This document shows positions 43,856-54,497 of a DNA stretch of 64,000 nt, one piece after another. Location of the stretch: the NCBI RefSeq assembly GCF_023053635.1, contig NC_086173.1, positions 145,051,197 through 145,115,196 of the forward strand. The letters are read 5' to 3'. Position 1 is the first letter of the stretch. Every line of letters begins with the position of its first letter. A program made the translations under genes and the position numbers. This DNA comes from Elgaria multicarinata webbii (lineage: Eukaryota > Chordata > Lepidosauria > Squamata > Anguidae). The notes beneath the pieces were generated by a model. That model saw only the letters and a list, made by a program, of their open reading frames with translations. It did no database searches and was not told the DNA's origin.

Positions 43856-45459
43856 CAGTCGTGTGAAAAAGAAAGTACACCCTCTTGGAATTGTATGATT
43901 TTACATATCAGGACATAATAATAATCATCTGTTCCTTAGCAGGTTTAAAAATTAGGTAAATACAACCTCAGATGAACAACAACACATGACATATTACACC
44001 GTGTCATGATTTATTTAACAGAAATCAAGCCAAAATGGAGAAGCCATGTGTGAAAAAGTAAGTACACCTTATGATTCAATAGCTTGTAGAACCACCTTTA
44101 GCAGCAATAACTTCAAGTAATCATTTTCTGTATGACTTTATCAGTCTCTCACATCGTTGTGGAGGAATTTTGGCCCACTCTTCTTTACAACGTTGCTTCA
44201 GTTCATTGAGGTTTGAGGGCATTTGTTTATGCACAGCTCTCTTAAGGTCCCATCACAGCATTTCAATCGGGTTGAGGTCTGGACTTTGACTGGGCCATTG
44301 CAACACCTTGATTCTTTTCTTTTTCAGCCATTCTGTTGTAGATTTGCTGGTGTGCTTGGGATCATTGTCCTGTTGCATGACCCAATTTCGTCCAAGCTTT
44401 AGCTGTTGGACAGATGGCTCATATTTGACTCTAGAATACTTTGGTATACAGAGGAGTTCATGATGACTGCAAGGTTCCCAGGTCCTGTGGCTGCAAAACA
44501 AGCCCAAATCATCATCCCTCCACCACCGTGCTTGACAGTTGGTATGAGGTGTTTGTGCTGATATGCTGTGTTTGGTTTTCGCCAAACGTGGTGCTGTGCA
44601 TTATGGCCAGACATCTCCACTTTAAGTCTCGTCTGTCCCAAGGACATTGTTCCAGAAGTCTTGTGGTTTGTTCAGATGCAACTTTGCAAACCTAAGCCGT
44701 GCTGCCACATTCTTTTTATAGAGAAGAGGCTTTCTCCTGGCAACCCTTCCAAACAAACCATACTTGTTCAGTCTTTTTCTAATTGTACTGTCATGAACTT
44801 TAACATTTAACATGCTCACTGAGGCCTGTAGAGTCTGAGATGTAACGCTTGGGTTTTTTGCAATTTCTCTGAGCATTGCAGGGTCTGACCTTGGGGTGAT
44901 TTTGCTGGGACGTCCTCTCCTGGGAAGATTGGCAACAGTCTTGAATGTTTTCCACTTTTGAATCATCTTTCTCACTGTAGAATGATGGACTTTAAATTGT
45001 TTGGAAATGGCCTTATAACCCTTCCCAGATTGATGGGCAGCAGCAATTGCTTCTCTAAGATCATTGCTGATGTCTTTCCTCCTTGGCATTGTGTTAACAC
45101 ACACCTGGATGCTCCAGACCAGCAAACTGAAAAAACGTTGGCTTTTATAGAGGTGGTCATACTTGCTGATGATCAGTTAATCATGCGCATTTGATTAGCA
45201 GCACCTGTCTGCTACTTAGCATCTTAATTCCTATGGAAGCAGTAAAGGTGTACTTACTTTTTCACACATGGCTTCTCCATTTTGGCTTGATTTCTGTTAA
45301 ATAAATCATGACACGGTGTAATATGGCATGTGTTGTTGTTCATCTGAGGTTGTATTTATCTAATTTTTAGACCTGCTAAGGAACAGATGATTGTTATTAT
45401 GTCCTGATATGTAAAATCATACAATTCCAAGAGGGTGTTCTTCCTTTTTCACACGACTG
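43856..45459. mobile_element. Tc1-like transposon, full length, transposase broken
   Basis: 1,604 bp with terminal inverted repeats of about 214 bp, differing at only about ten positions, flanked by TA (43854-43855 and 45460-45461). Each end carries two direct repeats of GTGTGAAAAAG(A/T)AAGTACACC, an IR/DR arrangement. The single gene runs on the minus strand. The similarity of the ends suggests a fairly recent insertion. Confidence 0.95.
44076..45089 (-). pseudogene. Tc1-like transposase, inactivated
   Basis: A DD34E transposase that would cut and rejoin the element's ends. The frame opens at MPRRKDISNDLREAI (45089), carries the paired helix-turn-helix region (KQFKVHHSTVRKMIQKWK) and the AT-hook-like GRPSK linker, and reaches the first catalytic Asp (VLGTDET). 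After about residue 154 the frame shifts near 44630 and again near 44400; catalytic Asp (QQDNDPKH) and Glu (PDLNPIE) remain recognisable. TGA follows PIEML at about 44251, and a further TGA interrupts the C-terminus (ERLIKSYRK, then stop, then LLEVIAAKGGSTSY). At least two frameshifts and two premature stops make it non-functional. An alternative in-frame upstream Met (45125) is unlikely to be used. Confidence 0.92.
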
Positions 45460-45653
45460 TACGTATGTAATGTAGACATAACTGGTCATGGTGACTGGGT
45501 GCTGGGGATGGTAAAACGGTGCAGTGCAGGACAGGCTGTCTGCAGTCCGCCTCTACTACAGGCCCATCTCTAACACTGGACATGTGCCAGTGGTTTAACA
45601 GTGAAATAGAATTATTTGCCCCCCTCTCCCTCTCTCTCTCTCTATATATATAT

Positions 45654-45885
45654 GAGAGCCAGTGCGGTATAGTGGCTAAGGTGTTGGACTGGGAGTCGGG
45701 AGATCTGGGTTCTAGTTCCCACTTGGCCATGGAAAACCACTGAGTGACTTTGGGACAGTCACAAACACTCAGCCCAACCTACCTCACAGGATTGTTGTTG
45801 TGAGGATAAAATGGGGAGGAGGAGACGGATATTGGGTTCATTGGAGGGAAAAAAGGCGGGATATAAATGCAATAATAAATAAATA
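45654..45885 (+). mobile_element. tRNA-derived SINE (Sauria/ACA type)
   Basis: GCGGTATAGTGGCTAAGGTG, GGTTCTAGTTCCC and a tail GATATAAATGCAATAATAAA. It inserted beside a (CT)n(TA)n run (45627-45652). Confidence 0.9.
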
Positions 45886-45889
45886 TGAA

Positions 45890-46052
45890 GAGCCCTCCTG
45901 GATCAGACCCAAGGCCTACCTAGAGCAGCATTCTATTTCTACTGTGGCCAACTAGATTCCCACCAGCAGGGCATAAATGCAACAGCACCCCACGCTCCAC
46001 TGGTCTTCCCCAGCAACTTGTGCTGTAGCAGTGGACTTCCAGTACTGGCAGG
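45890..46052 (-). mobile_element. CR1-clade LINE 3' end, second subfamily, minus strand, diverged
   Basis: AGAGCCCTCCTGGATCAGAC and GGGCATAAATGCAACAGCA match the copies at 34553 and 51015. Confidence 0.7.
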
Positions 46053-46139
46053 GGGTTGGACTAAATGGCCTTGGAGATCCCTTCCAGTTCGTAGGGCTCT
46101 ATGTTTTAAGATGGAATGCCTGCCCGTAGATCAGTGGGT

Positions 46140-46315
46140 TGACCCGGAGACTGGTGGCTTCGATGTCAGTGAGGTTGTGAATCTGGTCCAGGTTTCTGTC
46201 AAAACCAGTCAGAACTCAAAATCGTGGGTGGTTCCTTTAGAGTTCTGACAGGTTCCAACTGAAATCCAGAGCAGATTCACTATCCCACTGACATTTGAGC
46301 CACCAGCCTCCACTT
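46140..46315. mobile_element. Inverted-repeat MITE (GTGGTGAATCC family)
   Basis: TGGTGGCTTCGATGTCAGTG on the left and CCCACTGACATTTGAGCCAC on the right; diverged relative of 27215 and 28760. Confidence 0.7.
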
Positions 46316-46319
46316 CCGG

Positions 46320-46605
46320 TGGACCAAGTCTGGTCTGCATGGGGTTCCCCAGATGGCCACCTTCCTTAGCCACATCACTTTCCCCCATCTGCCCATCATT
46401 TGATGGTTTCCCGGATTTCCCATGACTTTCACTCCATTCTAAAAGCTTGAAATGTGTCTCATAACTTTTAGCTACTGGAAGAAAGAGCTTCAAGGTAAAA
46501 TATGCTTGGATTTTTGTTCTTTGGCCCTGGCCACCACTGGAATGTGGCTCCAAGACCTCCTCCAAAATTTAATTTTGTCCTCAGGCTGAAAGAGATTCGA
46601 CATTC
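46320..46605. mobile_element. hAT-type non-autonomous element (CAGGGGTG family), diverged
   Basis: CCCCAGATGGCCACCTTCC, GCTTGAAATGTGTCTCATAA and GGCTGAAAGAGATTCGACAT agree with 3640 and 24340. Confidence 0.55.
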
Positions 46606-46879
46606 CTGCTATAGATAGATCCAGCAATGTAATTCTTATGCTCTTCTCTCTCAACAGATGCTCTGAAGAAGAATCCTAGGAAGACGTTTTGGATTTTGCA
46701 GGCCTTGGAGTCCCCCTGCCCCATCCCATAGCACTTATGATAAACTTGTTTGTAAAATGGATACCTGCCTCCAGGCAGGAATTTAGTGAAGAGAGAACAT
46801 TTCTTACGCTACTGAGAACTAAATCTGAACTAGAACTATTCTTTCTGTCCTTATTCTATTTTTCATCCTAGTTCTGCAT

Positions 46880-47030
46880 CTACTGTTGCCGAGGATGATT
46901 TCGGCTCAGGAAGAGTCTCTGCCTTATTTAAAAGCTGGCTGGCTGCCGGTTATTTTCTCTGTATGTGTTTGTTTTCCCACTGCAATAAATATCGAGCTAG
47001 TCAAACGGCATTTGTTTTCTTATTGGAGCG
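46880..47030 (+). mobile_element. LTR-like fragment (very tentative)
   Basis: A TTATTTAAAAG box about 55 bp ahead of an AATAAA signal gives the spacing of an LTR promoter and R region. No coding remnant is near. If real, it is an old and broken solo LTR. Confidence 0.2.
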
Positions 47031-47158
47031 ATCGAAACTAGAGAAACATCATACATGTTCTTGTGGCGGTGTGTGTGTGTGCATGCGTGTAGCAGCCGCC
47101 GCCAGAGGTAGGGAGGGACAGTTTCCATCTTTTGGGCTAAATTGGCCTGCTTCTAGAA

Positions 47159-47464
47159 CAGGGGTGTTGAACCTCTTTCAGCCCGGGGCCCGAATTCCAT
47201 TCGGAGAAGCACTTGGGGACTGCATTCCAATGGTGGGTGGAGCCAAAGGCAAAAGGGGAGGGGCCAAAAATACCAGCATGCTTTAGCTTAATGCTCTTAT
47301 TGCCAATAACTAAGCCTGTGTTCAACCTTTTAGAATGGTGGAAAGAACGCACAAAAGCCAGGAAGTTACCAGTAGTTGGGGGGAAGGGGGCATAGCCATT
47401 TGGGGAACTGTGGGTGGGGGGACTGGATTGGGACACCAAGTGGGCCAGAGGTTCTGCACCCCAG
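47159..47464. mobile_element. Non-autonomous hAT element (CAGGGGTG family)
   Basis: It begins CAGGGGTGTTGAACCTC and ends GTTCTGCACCCCAG. The flanks TTCTAGAA (47151-47158) and CTCTAGAA (47465-47472) agree at seven of eight positions. It is 306 bp and non-coding. Confidence 0.85.
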
Positions 47465-47933
47465 CTCTAGAATGTCTCCTGGAAGAAGAAACAGGAGGGA
47501 CCCCTAATGTCAACTGAGCTACTAGTATGAAATAGAATTTGGGGTTGCTCCCCCTTTTCTTCATTCCGGCCCAAAATATATACTGCAGACTGGGGTGAGT
47601 GGGTGGGGATCCAGGTTCTGCCTTCTGTTGACAGAAGGGCTCTGTTCATGAAAGGTGCCTCTGTCAAATTTTTAGGGATCCCCTCCCTGTACACCACTGT
47701 TCATCTCACTCAGCAGAGTCCCCTTGCCCTCTAGGTAGCATTTTCAGGGGGCTACCACAAGACCACCACCCATACCTGAATGGCTATTTTCAGGGATTTG
47801 GAGGAACTGAGGCAAAGAGCAGTGACAAGAGATGTAGCACCATACTTCTTTCCATAGAAGTATGATTGGAGTAGAGATTACAAACCTTTCAGCACCAGGT
47901 TCAAATCTCTTTATTTGCCCAGGCATTTTAATT
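47465..47933. other. Intergenic, nothing recognised
   Basis: No supported exon or element. Confidence 0.55.
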
Positions 47934-48000
47934 TATTTATTTATTTATTACATTTCTATACCGCCCAATAGCCGAAGCTCTCTGGGCGGTTCACAAAAAG
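47934..48000 (-). mobile_element. L2-like LINE 3' tail, minus strand
   Basis: TATTTATTACATTTCTATAC, then CCGAAGCTCTCTGGGCGGTT; the complement of the tail at 19310. Confidence 0.65.
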
Positions 48001-48194
48001 TGCTGGTCTGTCAGTCTTCCCTATCATTAACAGCCTCCAAATCTGTTTTGATTGCTGTTCTTATCACGTTGTTGCATTTTATTTTGGCATGGTTTGTTTT
48101 ATACCACCCTGGTATCCGTTGGAATGAATATTTAAATAATTTTAAAATTAAAATATTTTAAATAAATAACTACAAAGGTTTTCTAAGAGATTGC

Positions 48195-48290
48195 ATTAAG
48201 ACTGCAAACCTCTACCCACTTACCTAAGAGTTAAGTCCCATTGAATTTAATTGAACTGAGTAGGCATATATAGGATTGCCATGTTAAACA
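48195..48290. repeat. Short fold-back MITE
   Basis: CTACCCACTTACCTAAGAGT, TCCCATTGAATTTAATTGAA and GAGTAGGCATATATAGGATT. Confidence 0.65.
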
Positions 48291-48402
48291 GAAGTGATTT
48301 AAAAACCAAAGATGGCTTTGGATAAAATATGAATTTTGATCAATAACTTATGCATTTCAGCTACTGAATTTGGTAAGAGTAAGGAAATCAATTCTGCTCT
48401 CC

Positions 48403-48515
48403 AACCTAGTGGCCTCCAAATGTTTTGAACTACAACTCCTAGCATTCTTGAGCACTGGCAATGCTGACGGGGGCTGATGGGAGCTGAAGTCCAAAACATT
48501 TGGAAGGCACGAGGT
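48403..48515. mobile_element. Palindromic hAT-like MITE
   Basis: CTAGTGGCCTCCAAATGTTT with AACTACAACTCCTAGCATTC, and GATGGGAGCTGAAGTCCAAA with ATTTGGAAGGCACGAGG. Confidence 0.7.
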
Positions 48516-48649
48516 TTTTTTTTTTGGTTGTGCTAAATGGTTCAAGTTTTTGTTGATACTTTGAGGATTTTGGCTGAAAAATAGAGTATAACCAACTCCC
48601 TGGCTTATACCATAGAAACAAATAACAGTATAGCAAAGAATTGCTTCTT

Positions 48650-48779
48650 AGGGCACAACCCTTGCATTTTTAGACAAAAAAAAAAAACCTCCTGCATTTC
48701 CCAGGCAGCATGGCTGGCTGGGGAATGCTGGGAGTTGTAGGACTTTTTTCTTTCTAATCATACATATGATTGCACCCTT
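48650..48779. mobile_element. Palindromic MITE
   Basis: GCACAACCCTTGCATTTTTA on the left, GGGGAATGCTGGGAGTTGTA inside and ATACATATGATTGCACCC on the right; the family at 18911. Confidence 0.8.
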
Positions 48780-48893
48780 AAAGAATGCAAGTGTAAACTA
48801 GTGGAATACATAAAGTTCAACTTTCTTTCCTTTTAAGTTTGGACAGATGTTCTCAGGTAACAGACAAACACCAGAAATACATTTTAAACAAAC

Positions 48894-48899
48894 TTTATT
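48894..48899 (-). terminator. Possible polyadenylation signal, minus strand, no gene assigned
   Basis: AATAAA on the minus strand, followed by a T-rich and TG-rich stretch (TTTGTTTAAAATGT, then CTGGTGTTTGTCTG). It could end a long alternative 3' UTR of the twelve-finger gene or an unseen transcript, or be chance. Confidence 0.3.
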
Positions 48900-49366
48900 G
48901 ACTATCATAAGAAACTGGAGTACAATAAATTCAAATTGAAAGCTCCAAGTCTACAGGGATGATAGATTAAGAAATAATAGGAATACAGGTAGAAGAACAG
49001 TAGACAAGAGATATAACAAAACTGACCGATAAACAAATTAAAATGAAAGCTTAAGGTAAATCTAATCCAGATGGAAATTAAGAATTTCTCCACCCCCACA
49101 CATAATACTACCTTCTTTCAATTCAGCTGGCCAAGCTAAAGAGAAAGTACAATTCTGATCAAACTAACATTTTTGGATCCGTCTATACAGAAGGAAAAGC
49201 ATTACTTTTGTTGAAGTTCACAGGCAACTCAGTCATGGCTAGCTATGGGCTCATCTATTATTGCCAGATCAATAAGTGTGTGTCCAGGTAAACTACAAGA
49301 GAACTTCAGATAACCACAGATAACCTAGCAAGATTCCCACATTAACAGGTGTTTGTCCATCTGGGT
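48900..49366. other. Unique-looking non-coding sequence
   Basis: No repeat and no exon is recognised. Confidence 0.5.
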
Positions 49367-49560
49367 AGGGGCCATAGCTCTATGTGATAGACCATGTGTT
49401 GCATGCAAAAGGTCTCAGGTTCAATCCCCAGTTTCTCCAGATTGGGCAAGGAAAGTATCTTGCCTGAAACCCTGGAGAGCTGCTGCCAGTCAGTGTTGAC
49501 AATACAGAGCTAGACGGACCAATGGTCTGACTCAATAGAAGGCAGCTTGCTATGGTTCAA
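49367..49560 (+). mobile_element. tRNA-derived SINE, second type
   Basis: GGGGCCATAGCTCTATGTGATAGA is a diverged A-box region and AGGTTCAATCCCC a good B-box. The body has GAAACCCTGGAGAGCTGCTG and GACGGACCAATGGTCTGACT, ending AGGCAGCTTGCTATG. It is not a tRNA gene: the head cannot form a full cloverleaf and has a SINE body. Confidence 0.85.
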
Positions 49561-51014
49561 CCTTTTCTTAAACCTGTACACCATCTTGGATTTTGCACTT
49601 TGCATTCAGCTTTGGCCAACTGAGCTTAACCTCTATTATCTATAAAGAAAGACACAGGATTACATAGTGCAATAGCAGGTTTACAATAAGAAGGTGGTTG
49701 GCTGCTGCCAACAATTCTACCTTTGATGGCAGTGTGGCATAGTTTAAAAAAAATGGCAGATTACTTGTAAAAAGTTAAAAGCATAAAATTTTCTGATTCA
49801 GATTCTGTTCCAGTTCAGGTTCAACTGTGACTGAAATTGTCCTGATGGAGGCCAATAGAGATTTGGTTTTGCACCCCTGAACCAGTTCAGTTCCAGTTCA
49901 CACGGGAGAATTTAAATATTCACATTATAAATGCTGATTTGTATAAGCAGTGGAGTGATTACTATCACTATAGTATTGTACCCTAGCATTAATACTAGAT
50001 GGTTCAACATACATACTAGCTAGAAAAACTGACACCATCCACATGGAATTGGAACATAACGAAGAGGGAAATATGAAATTAACTTAGAGGAAGTGATACA
50101 TCAATATTGGATTCTTACATGAGGCTGAAGAAATATAACATGATGGGAAAACACACACTTCTTAAAAAGATGCATCCAGTCTCTTACATACCTTCCAAAC
50201 CCCAAGCTACTCTTCGTATTATCTCCCTCAGCACTTGGACACTGGGAAATAATTGCCTTGTGAAATTCCTTGCACCTTATAGGCCTATTACCACAGATAA
50301 AGCCTGTGAAGGAACTAACTTTCTAATAACCAGTGCTACACATGTATCTTTAAGGCTTAACCTGTGCTTAAAGTTTAAGCAGATTAGCAAGGATTTTTTT
50401 TAATAGTAACTTTAGCAGTTACAGAGATTGACGGAGCACTAGAGCATCAGGATGTAGTACACAGAAACACTGTTAGCTCCCCCTTCCTCCATCCAGCTGT
50501 TTATCTTCAGTCTGTGGCTTAAAGGCGGCATGTTTTTAGTGGAGGAAGGTTTGAAAATAGCCTCCAACCTGCTTCCCTCTCTCTAACAAAGAGCAAAGCA
50601 ATCAGTGAAAAAGTCACCACAGACTAGAGATGTGAAAGCCTGGTTGGGGGGGGGGGGAGACCTGGAAAAATTCAGGGGAAAAAATACCAATTTCCCCCCA
50701 CAAGGGGCATTTTTTATTTATTTCTGGTGAAAAATTGAACAGCTTTGAATTATGAAATATTTTCTTTTAGAATTTAACACAAGGCATTTGTATATTGCTA
50801 CCAAGCCTTTACTCCCCTACAAATGATTTCTAAAAACTATGTAATAAGTATACTTTTATAGAAAGACTAGAGATGTAAACTGTCTGTAAACAATGAAGCC
50901 ATGGGGGGAAATGTTATTTAATCCCCTCTTGAAGATTCTCAGCATAGTTATTTCTTCCATTTCTTATTCAAATTATTGATCCAGTGTATATTTTACTGAT
51001 AAAACACTGAGATG
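49561..51014. other. Unique-looking non-coding sequence
   Basis: No exon is supported. The plus-strand open frame of 98 codons at 50107 has no recognisable features. A poly-G run lies near 50647. Confidence 0.5.
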
Positions 51015-51130
51015 TTAAGAACATAAGAGAAGAGCCCTGCTGGATCAGACTGAAGGTCCATCTAGTCCAGCACTCTGTTTACACAGTGGCCAACCAGCTG
51101 TCGACCGGGGAACAACAAAGCAGGACATGT
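51015..51130 (-). mobile_element. CR1-clade LINE 3' end, second subfamily, minus strand
   Basis: AAGAACATAAGAGAAGAGCC, then GGATCAGACTGAAGGTCCAT; only the terminal 115 bp. Confidence 0.85.
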
Positions 51131-51290
51131 CATGCCCAGTTTCCCAACTTGTGAATATCATTACTATGGAAGAAAATGTACATTTTTGACAATTTGGGTT
51201 TTTGTTCTACAAAGCCTTGTTTCTGGACATGTTTTCTTCTGCCTCTAGTTCTTCCTGCTTCTTCTGGCTTCTAGGATGCTTCAGATGCTT

Positions 51291-51778
51291 CATAGAATCA
51301 TAGAATAGTAGAGTTGGAAGGGGCCTATAAGGCCATCGAGTCCAACCCCCTGCTCAATGCAGGAATCCACCCTAAAGCATCCCTGACAGATGGTTGTCCA
51401 GCTGCCTCTTGAAGGCCTCTAGTGTGGGAGAGCCCACAACCTCCCTAGGTAACTGATTCCATTGTCGTACTGCTCTAACAGTCAGGAAGTTTTTTCTTGA
51501 TGTCCAGCTGGAATCTGGCTTCCTTTAACTTGAGCCCATTATTCCGTGTCCTGCACTCTGGGAGGATCAAGAAGAGATCCTGGCCCTCCTCTGTGTGACA
51601 ACCTTTTAAGTATTTGAAGAGTGCTATCATGTCTCCCCTCAATCTTCTCTTCTCCAGGCTAAACATGCCCAGTTCTTTCAGTCTCTCTTCATAGGGCTTT
51701 GTTTCCAGACCCCTGATCATCCTGGTTGCCCTCCTCTGAACACGGACTGCCTGCTGAAGTTCACTCTGGTCAGTCATA
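51291..51778 (-). mobile_element. CR1 LINE 3' part, minus strand
   Basis: The minus strand has an open frame of 100 codons encoding [37 protein letters not shown] and [18 protein letters not shown], the CR1 reverse transcriptase C-terminus. The frame breaks near its end, before the final WNQLPREVV block, which survives in another frame. It ends with the CR1 terminus CATAGAATCATAGAATAG. It is the best preserved CR1 here. Confidence 0.93.
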
Positions 51779-51975
51779 AACTAGGAACCTAAAGTACATT
51801 ATGTATAACTTGGTTTGGTATTTTAAACTTTTAAACTACAGTTTCTTCAGACAATAACAACAAATTTACTGAGTTCACTTTTTAAGGTTTTCAAATATAA
51901 TGATAATTTCATGAGCCAACCAAGTTAGACATAACATGACGTTAGGAACATAAAAGCTGCTTTACATTCCTAAAG

Positions 51976-52111
51976 TGGCCTACCTCAACCTGGTGCCCTA
52001 GAGATGTTTTGGACCACAATGCCCAGCATTCCTGACTACCAGCCATCCTACCTGAGGCTGATAGGAGCTGAAGTCCAAAATATCTGGAGGGCACCAGGTT
52101 TAGGAAGGCGG
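51976..52111. mobile_element. Palindromic hAT-like MITE with exact 8-bp target duplication
   Basis: TCCTAAAG occurs on both sides (51968-51975 and 52112-52119). The ends TGGCCTACCTCAACCTGGTG and the complement of CCGCCTTCCTAAACCTGGTG are inverted repeats. This copy sets the boundaries for the whole family of about 13 copies in the window. Confidence 0.88.
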
Positions 52112-52119
52112 TCCTAAAG

Positions 52120-53377
52120 CAACAGTGACTTTCAATCTATAAAGAGCTTATTTTTCAATTTCAATTCCCCCCCCCCAAAAAAAACAGGGAAAGAATCAGC
52201 CTTTTCCCATGGCTTCAACATATCAAGAAATTTTACATCTCCACCCCAGACTGAGCATTCCAAATTCATTCTGATAAATGTACCACATCATTTTTGTCAA
52301 ATCCTTATTCTGAACCGTTAATTTGATTTACTCATTTTTAAAATTGTTCTGTTCCAGTTTGGGATCAAATAGGGTTTTTCAAATTGTGTTCTAAGTTTGG
52401 TTCCAGTCTTGGGGGTTTCTGGTTCCATTTCCTGGTTATTCACATTATAGTAGATATAGCAGGATATAGATTGATTTGCATGTCATGATAACCCACCATT
52501 TAAAAAAATTTTGCCTGTAGGCCCCAGATAACGAGTCAATGTGCTAGTTTGTTTACCGTTAAGTGAAAACAAAGAACATTGCCAAAAAGCCAGATTCATA
52601 ACCTATAGATTGCTGTTGCCCCAGCACTCTGGCTCATTATCAATATCCCACATTTAAAAGAAATATCAATCATGATGTGGAAGACGGGCCATTTTCATCT
52701 AAACCTGAGTGCTTTTTAACAGTGACAGAAGTGGGGCCCAGCAAGAGACAGGTGCTTTTTCGTGTGTGTGTGGCCAAAATGCAACTGAGAGTATCACCCC
52801 ATTCCACTACCCATACCCCTGGAGACTGCTTTTTTATGGTTTTGTACTAACCTCCTGGGGCTCATGATTTGCTATATGTGGATAAGCATGTTACTGATAG
52901 CATAGCACTATTTGCAGCAGCAGAAAACGTTAATAGGCTTCTTGTGCAGACCATAGGAAAACACTGTAGTGAAGACCATCAAATATAGATGGTCATAAAG
53001 ACATCATGTAAAATCTTTGTTTATTACCAGTTTTGCTCAGCATTTGTTTCAGCATGTTTTTCTCCCCTCCCACCCCTCCATTGGCAACCCCTTTTTTTGC
53101 TTGTCTTGTAACTATACATTTGTAATGACCTGTGACAACCTTGTAAATAAGACCACAAAAGTTACTAGCCTGAAAGAAGAGAACAAGACTGGCCTACCAT
53201 GAGCTGGCAAAGAGGGGTCACGGAGCTCCTCTAGCCGTCCACCTTGTTCCTATGCAGGTACACAGAGAAGGCACTCCGCCCCTTCTCCACCAGACTCCAT
53301 GCTATTCCTTGTCGTTGGAAGCTACCAGACAAACACTTCAAATACAAAGCTGACCAATGATTTGAAATTCCACGGAT
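52120..53377. other. Intergenic, nothing recognised
   Basis: No supported exon or element. Confidence 0.55.
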
Positions 53378-53512
53378 GGGCAACTTGCAGCCCCTCCAGA
53401 TGTTGTGGCCCACAACTCCCATGATGTCTCATGATTGGCTCTGCTGCCCAGAGCTTCATGGGAGTTGTAGGCCCAAACATCTGGAGGGCCACAAACTGCC
53501 CACCCCTGGCTT
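53378..53512. mobile_element. Palindromic hAT-like MITE
   Basis: GATGGGCAACTTGCAGCCCC and GGAGGGCCACAAACTGCCCA enclose the two arms around ATGATTGGCTCTGC. Confidence 0.7.
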
Positions 53513-53571
53513 AAACAAAGACATTGGCCGACAGATGTCATGATCAACCTGCGAGCTGCTTCCAAACTGAC

Positions 53572-53640
53572 AGTGCAATCCTATATACGTCTACTCAGAA
53601 GCAAGCCCCATTGTGTTCAAGGAAACTTACTCCTACTTCA
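53572..53640. repeat. Short fold-back MITE
   Basis: AGTGCAATCCTATATACGTC, CTACTCAGAAGCAAGCCCCA and AAACTTACTCC. Confidence 0.65.
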
Positions 53641-54138
53641 CCTTACCCCCCAAAGGTGGAACAGTTAGCAAACATCTGAGACATCAGGACAAGAGAAAAA
53701 GATTATAGGAACAATACAGATCAGCAAGGGGAAGGGATCAGTGGAGGACTACAAGGGAAGAGAGTCAATGTTTATGTCGTATTCAAAGAACCATATTAAA
53801 TTTCCTATGCCATACTAGGGTTTTTTCTATATTTGGATTGAAATTCATTGGAAATTAATATTCCTAAAATGCACCTTGACATAAAAACAAATGGACATGA
53901 TTCTTCTCTGCATGGGTGCAGAGAGGAAGAGCCAGAGCCTAACAAAGCCCAGCTGTTCTCCTTCTCCCTGTTCAGCATGCGCACATGCGCACCTTGCACG
54001 GCTACAGTACTGAGCCATCAGAGAGAATAGGTGGCCTTTGCGCTCCCGTCTTCTCCATCCAGCCCTCCATTCTCTATCCTGTCAAAAACATGAACACTCA
54101 CGCTTGTATTCCTGGATGCAAAATTACAGGAAAGTAGA
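53641..54138. other. Intergenic, nothing recognised
   Basis: No supported exon or element. Confidence 0.55.
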
Positions 54139-54256
54139 TCTGCAGATGTTTTTGACTTCAATGCTCAGCATTCCTGACCCATTGATCCTGTTGGCAGGAG
54201 TTTCTGGGAGTCAAAGCCCCAAACACCTGGAGATCTACCTTCTGCCCAACCCTGGA
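54139..54256. mobile_element. Palindromic hAT-like MITE, diverged
   Basis: GATCTGCAGATGTTTTTGAC, then GGGAGTCAAAGCCCCAAACA and TGGAGATCTACCTTCTGCC. Confidence 0.6.
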
Positions 54257-54491
54257 GTAGAGGGGTCAGCTTAGCTGGGAGACAGAAGGCACACACAGGT
54301 CTTCCTTTCTCCATAACAGACAATAATGGTGCTGCCACATGTGTCCCTCTGCTCATGCTGAGAAAATACAGGGAGAAACTGAGGCCCTGTTATGTCCTAT
54401 AGGGATTCCTATAGGGAAATGTCTTGCCTTATAAATTAAATTAAATAATTTTATTAATGACTTAAAGCTCCACACTATCCAACTAAAATAC

Positions 54492-54497
54492 TTTATT
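54492..54497 (-). terminator. Polyadenylation signal, probable end of the twelve-finger gene
   Basis: AATAAA on the minus strand (GTAATAAAG), with TATTTTAGTT about 10 bases later and the TG-rich GGATAGTGTGGAG after it. It is the first such signal downstream of the stop at 55315, implying a 3' UTR of about 0.8 kb. Confidence 0.5.

Noticed and set aside
49367-49440. Possible tRNA gene with A- and B-box
   Set aside because: It is the head of a SINE: the cloverleaf cannot form fully and a SINE body follows.
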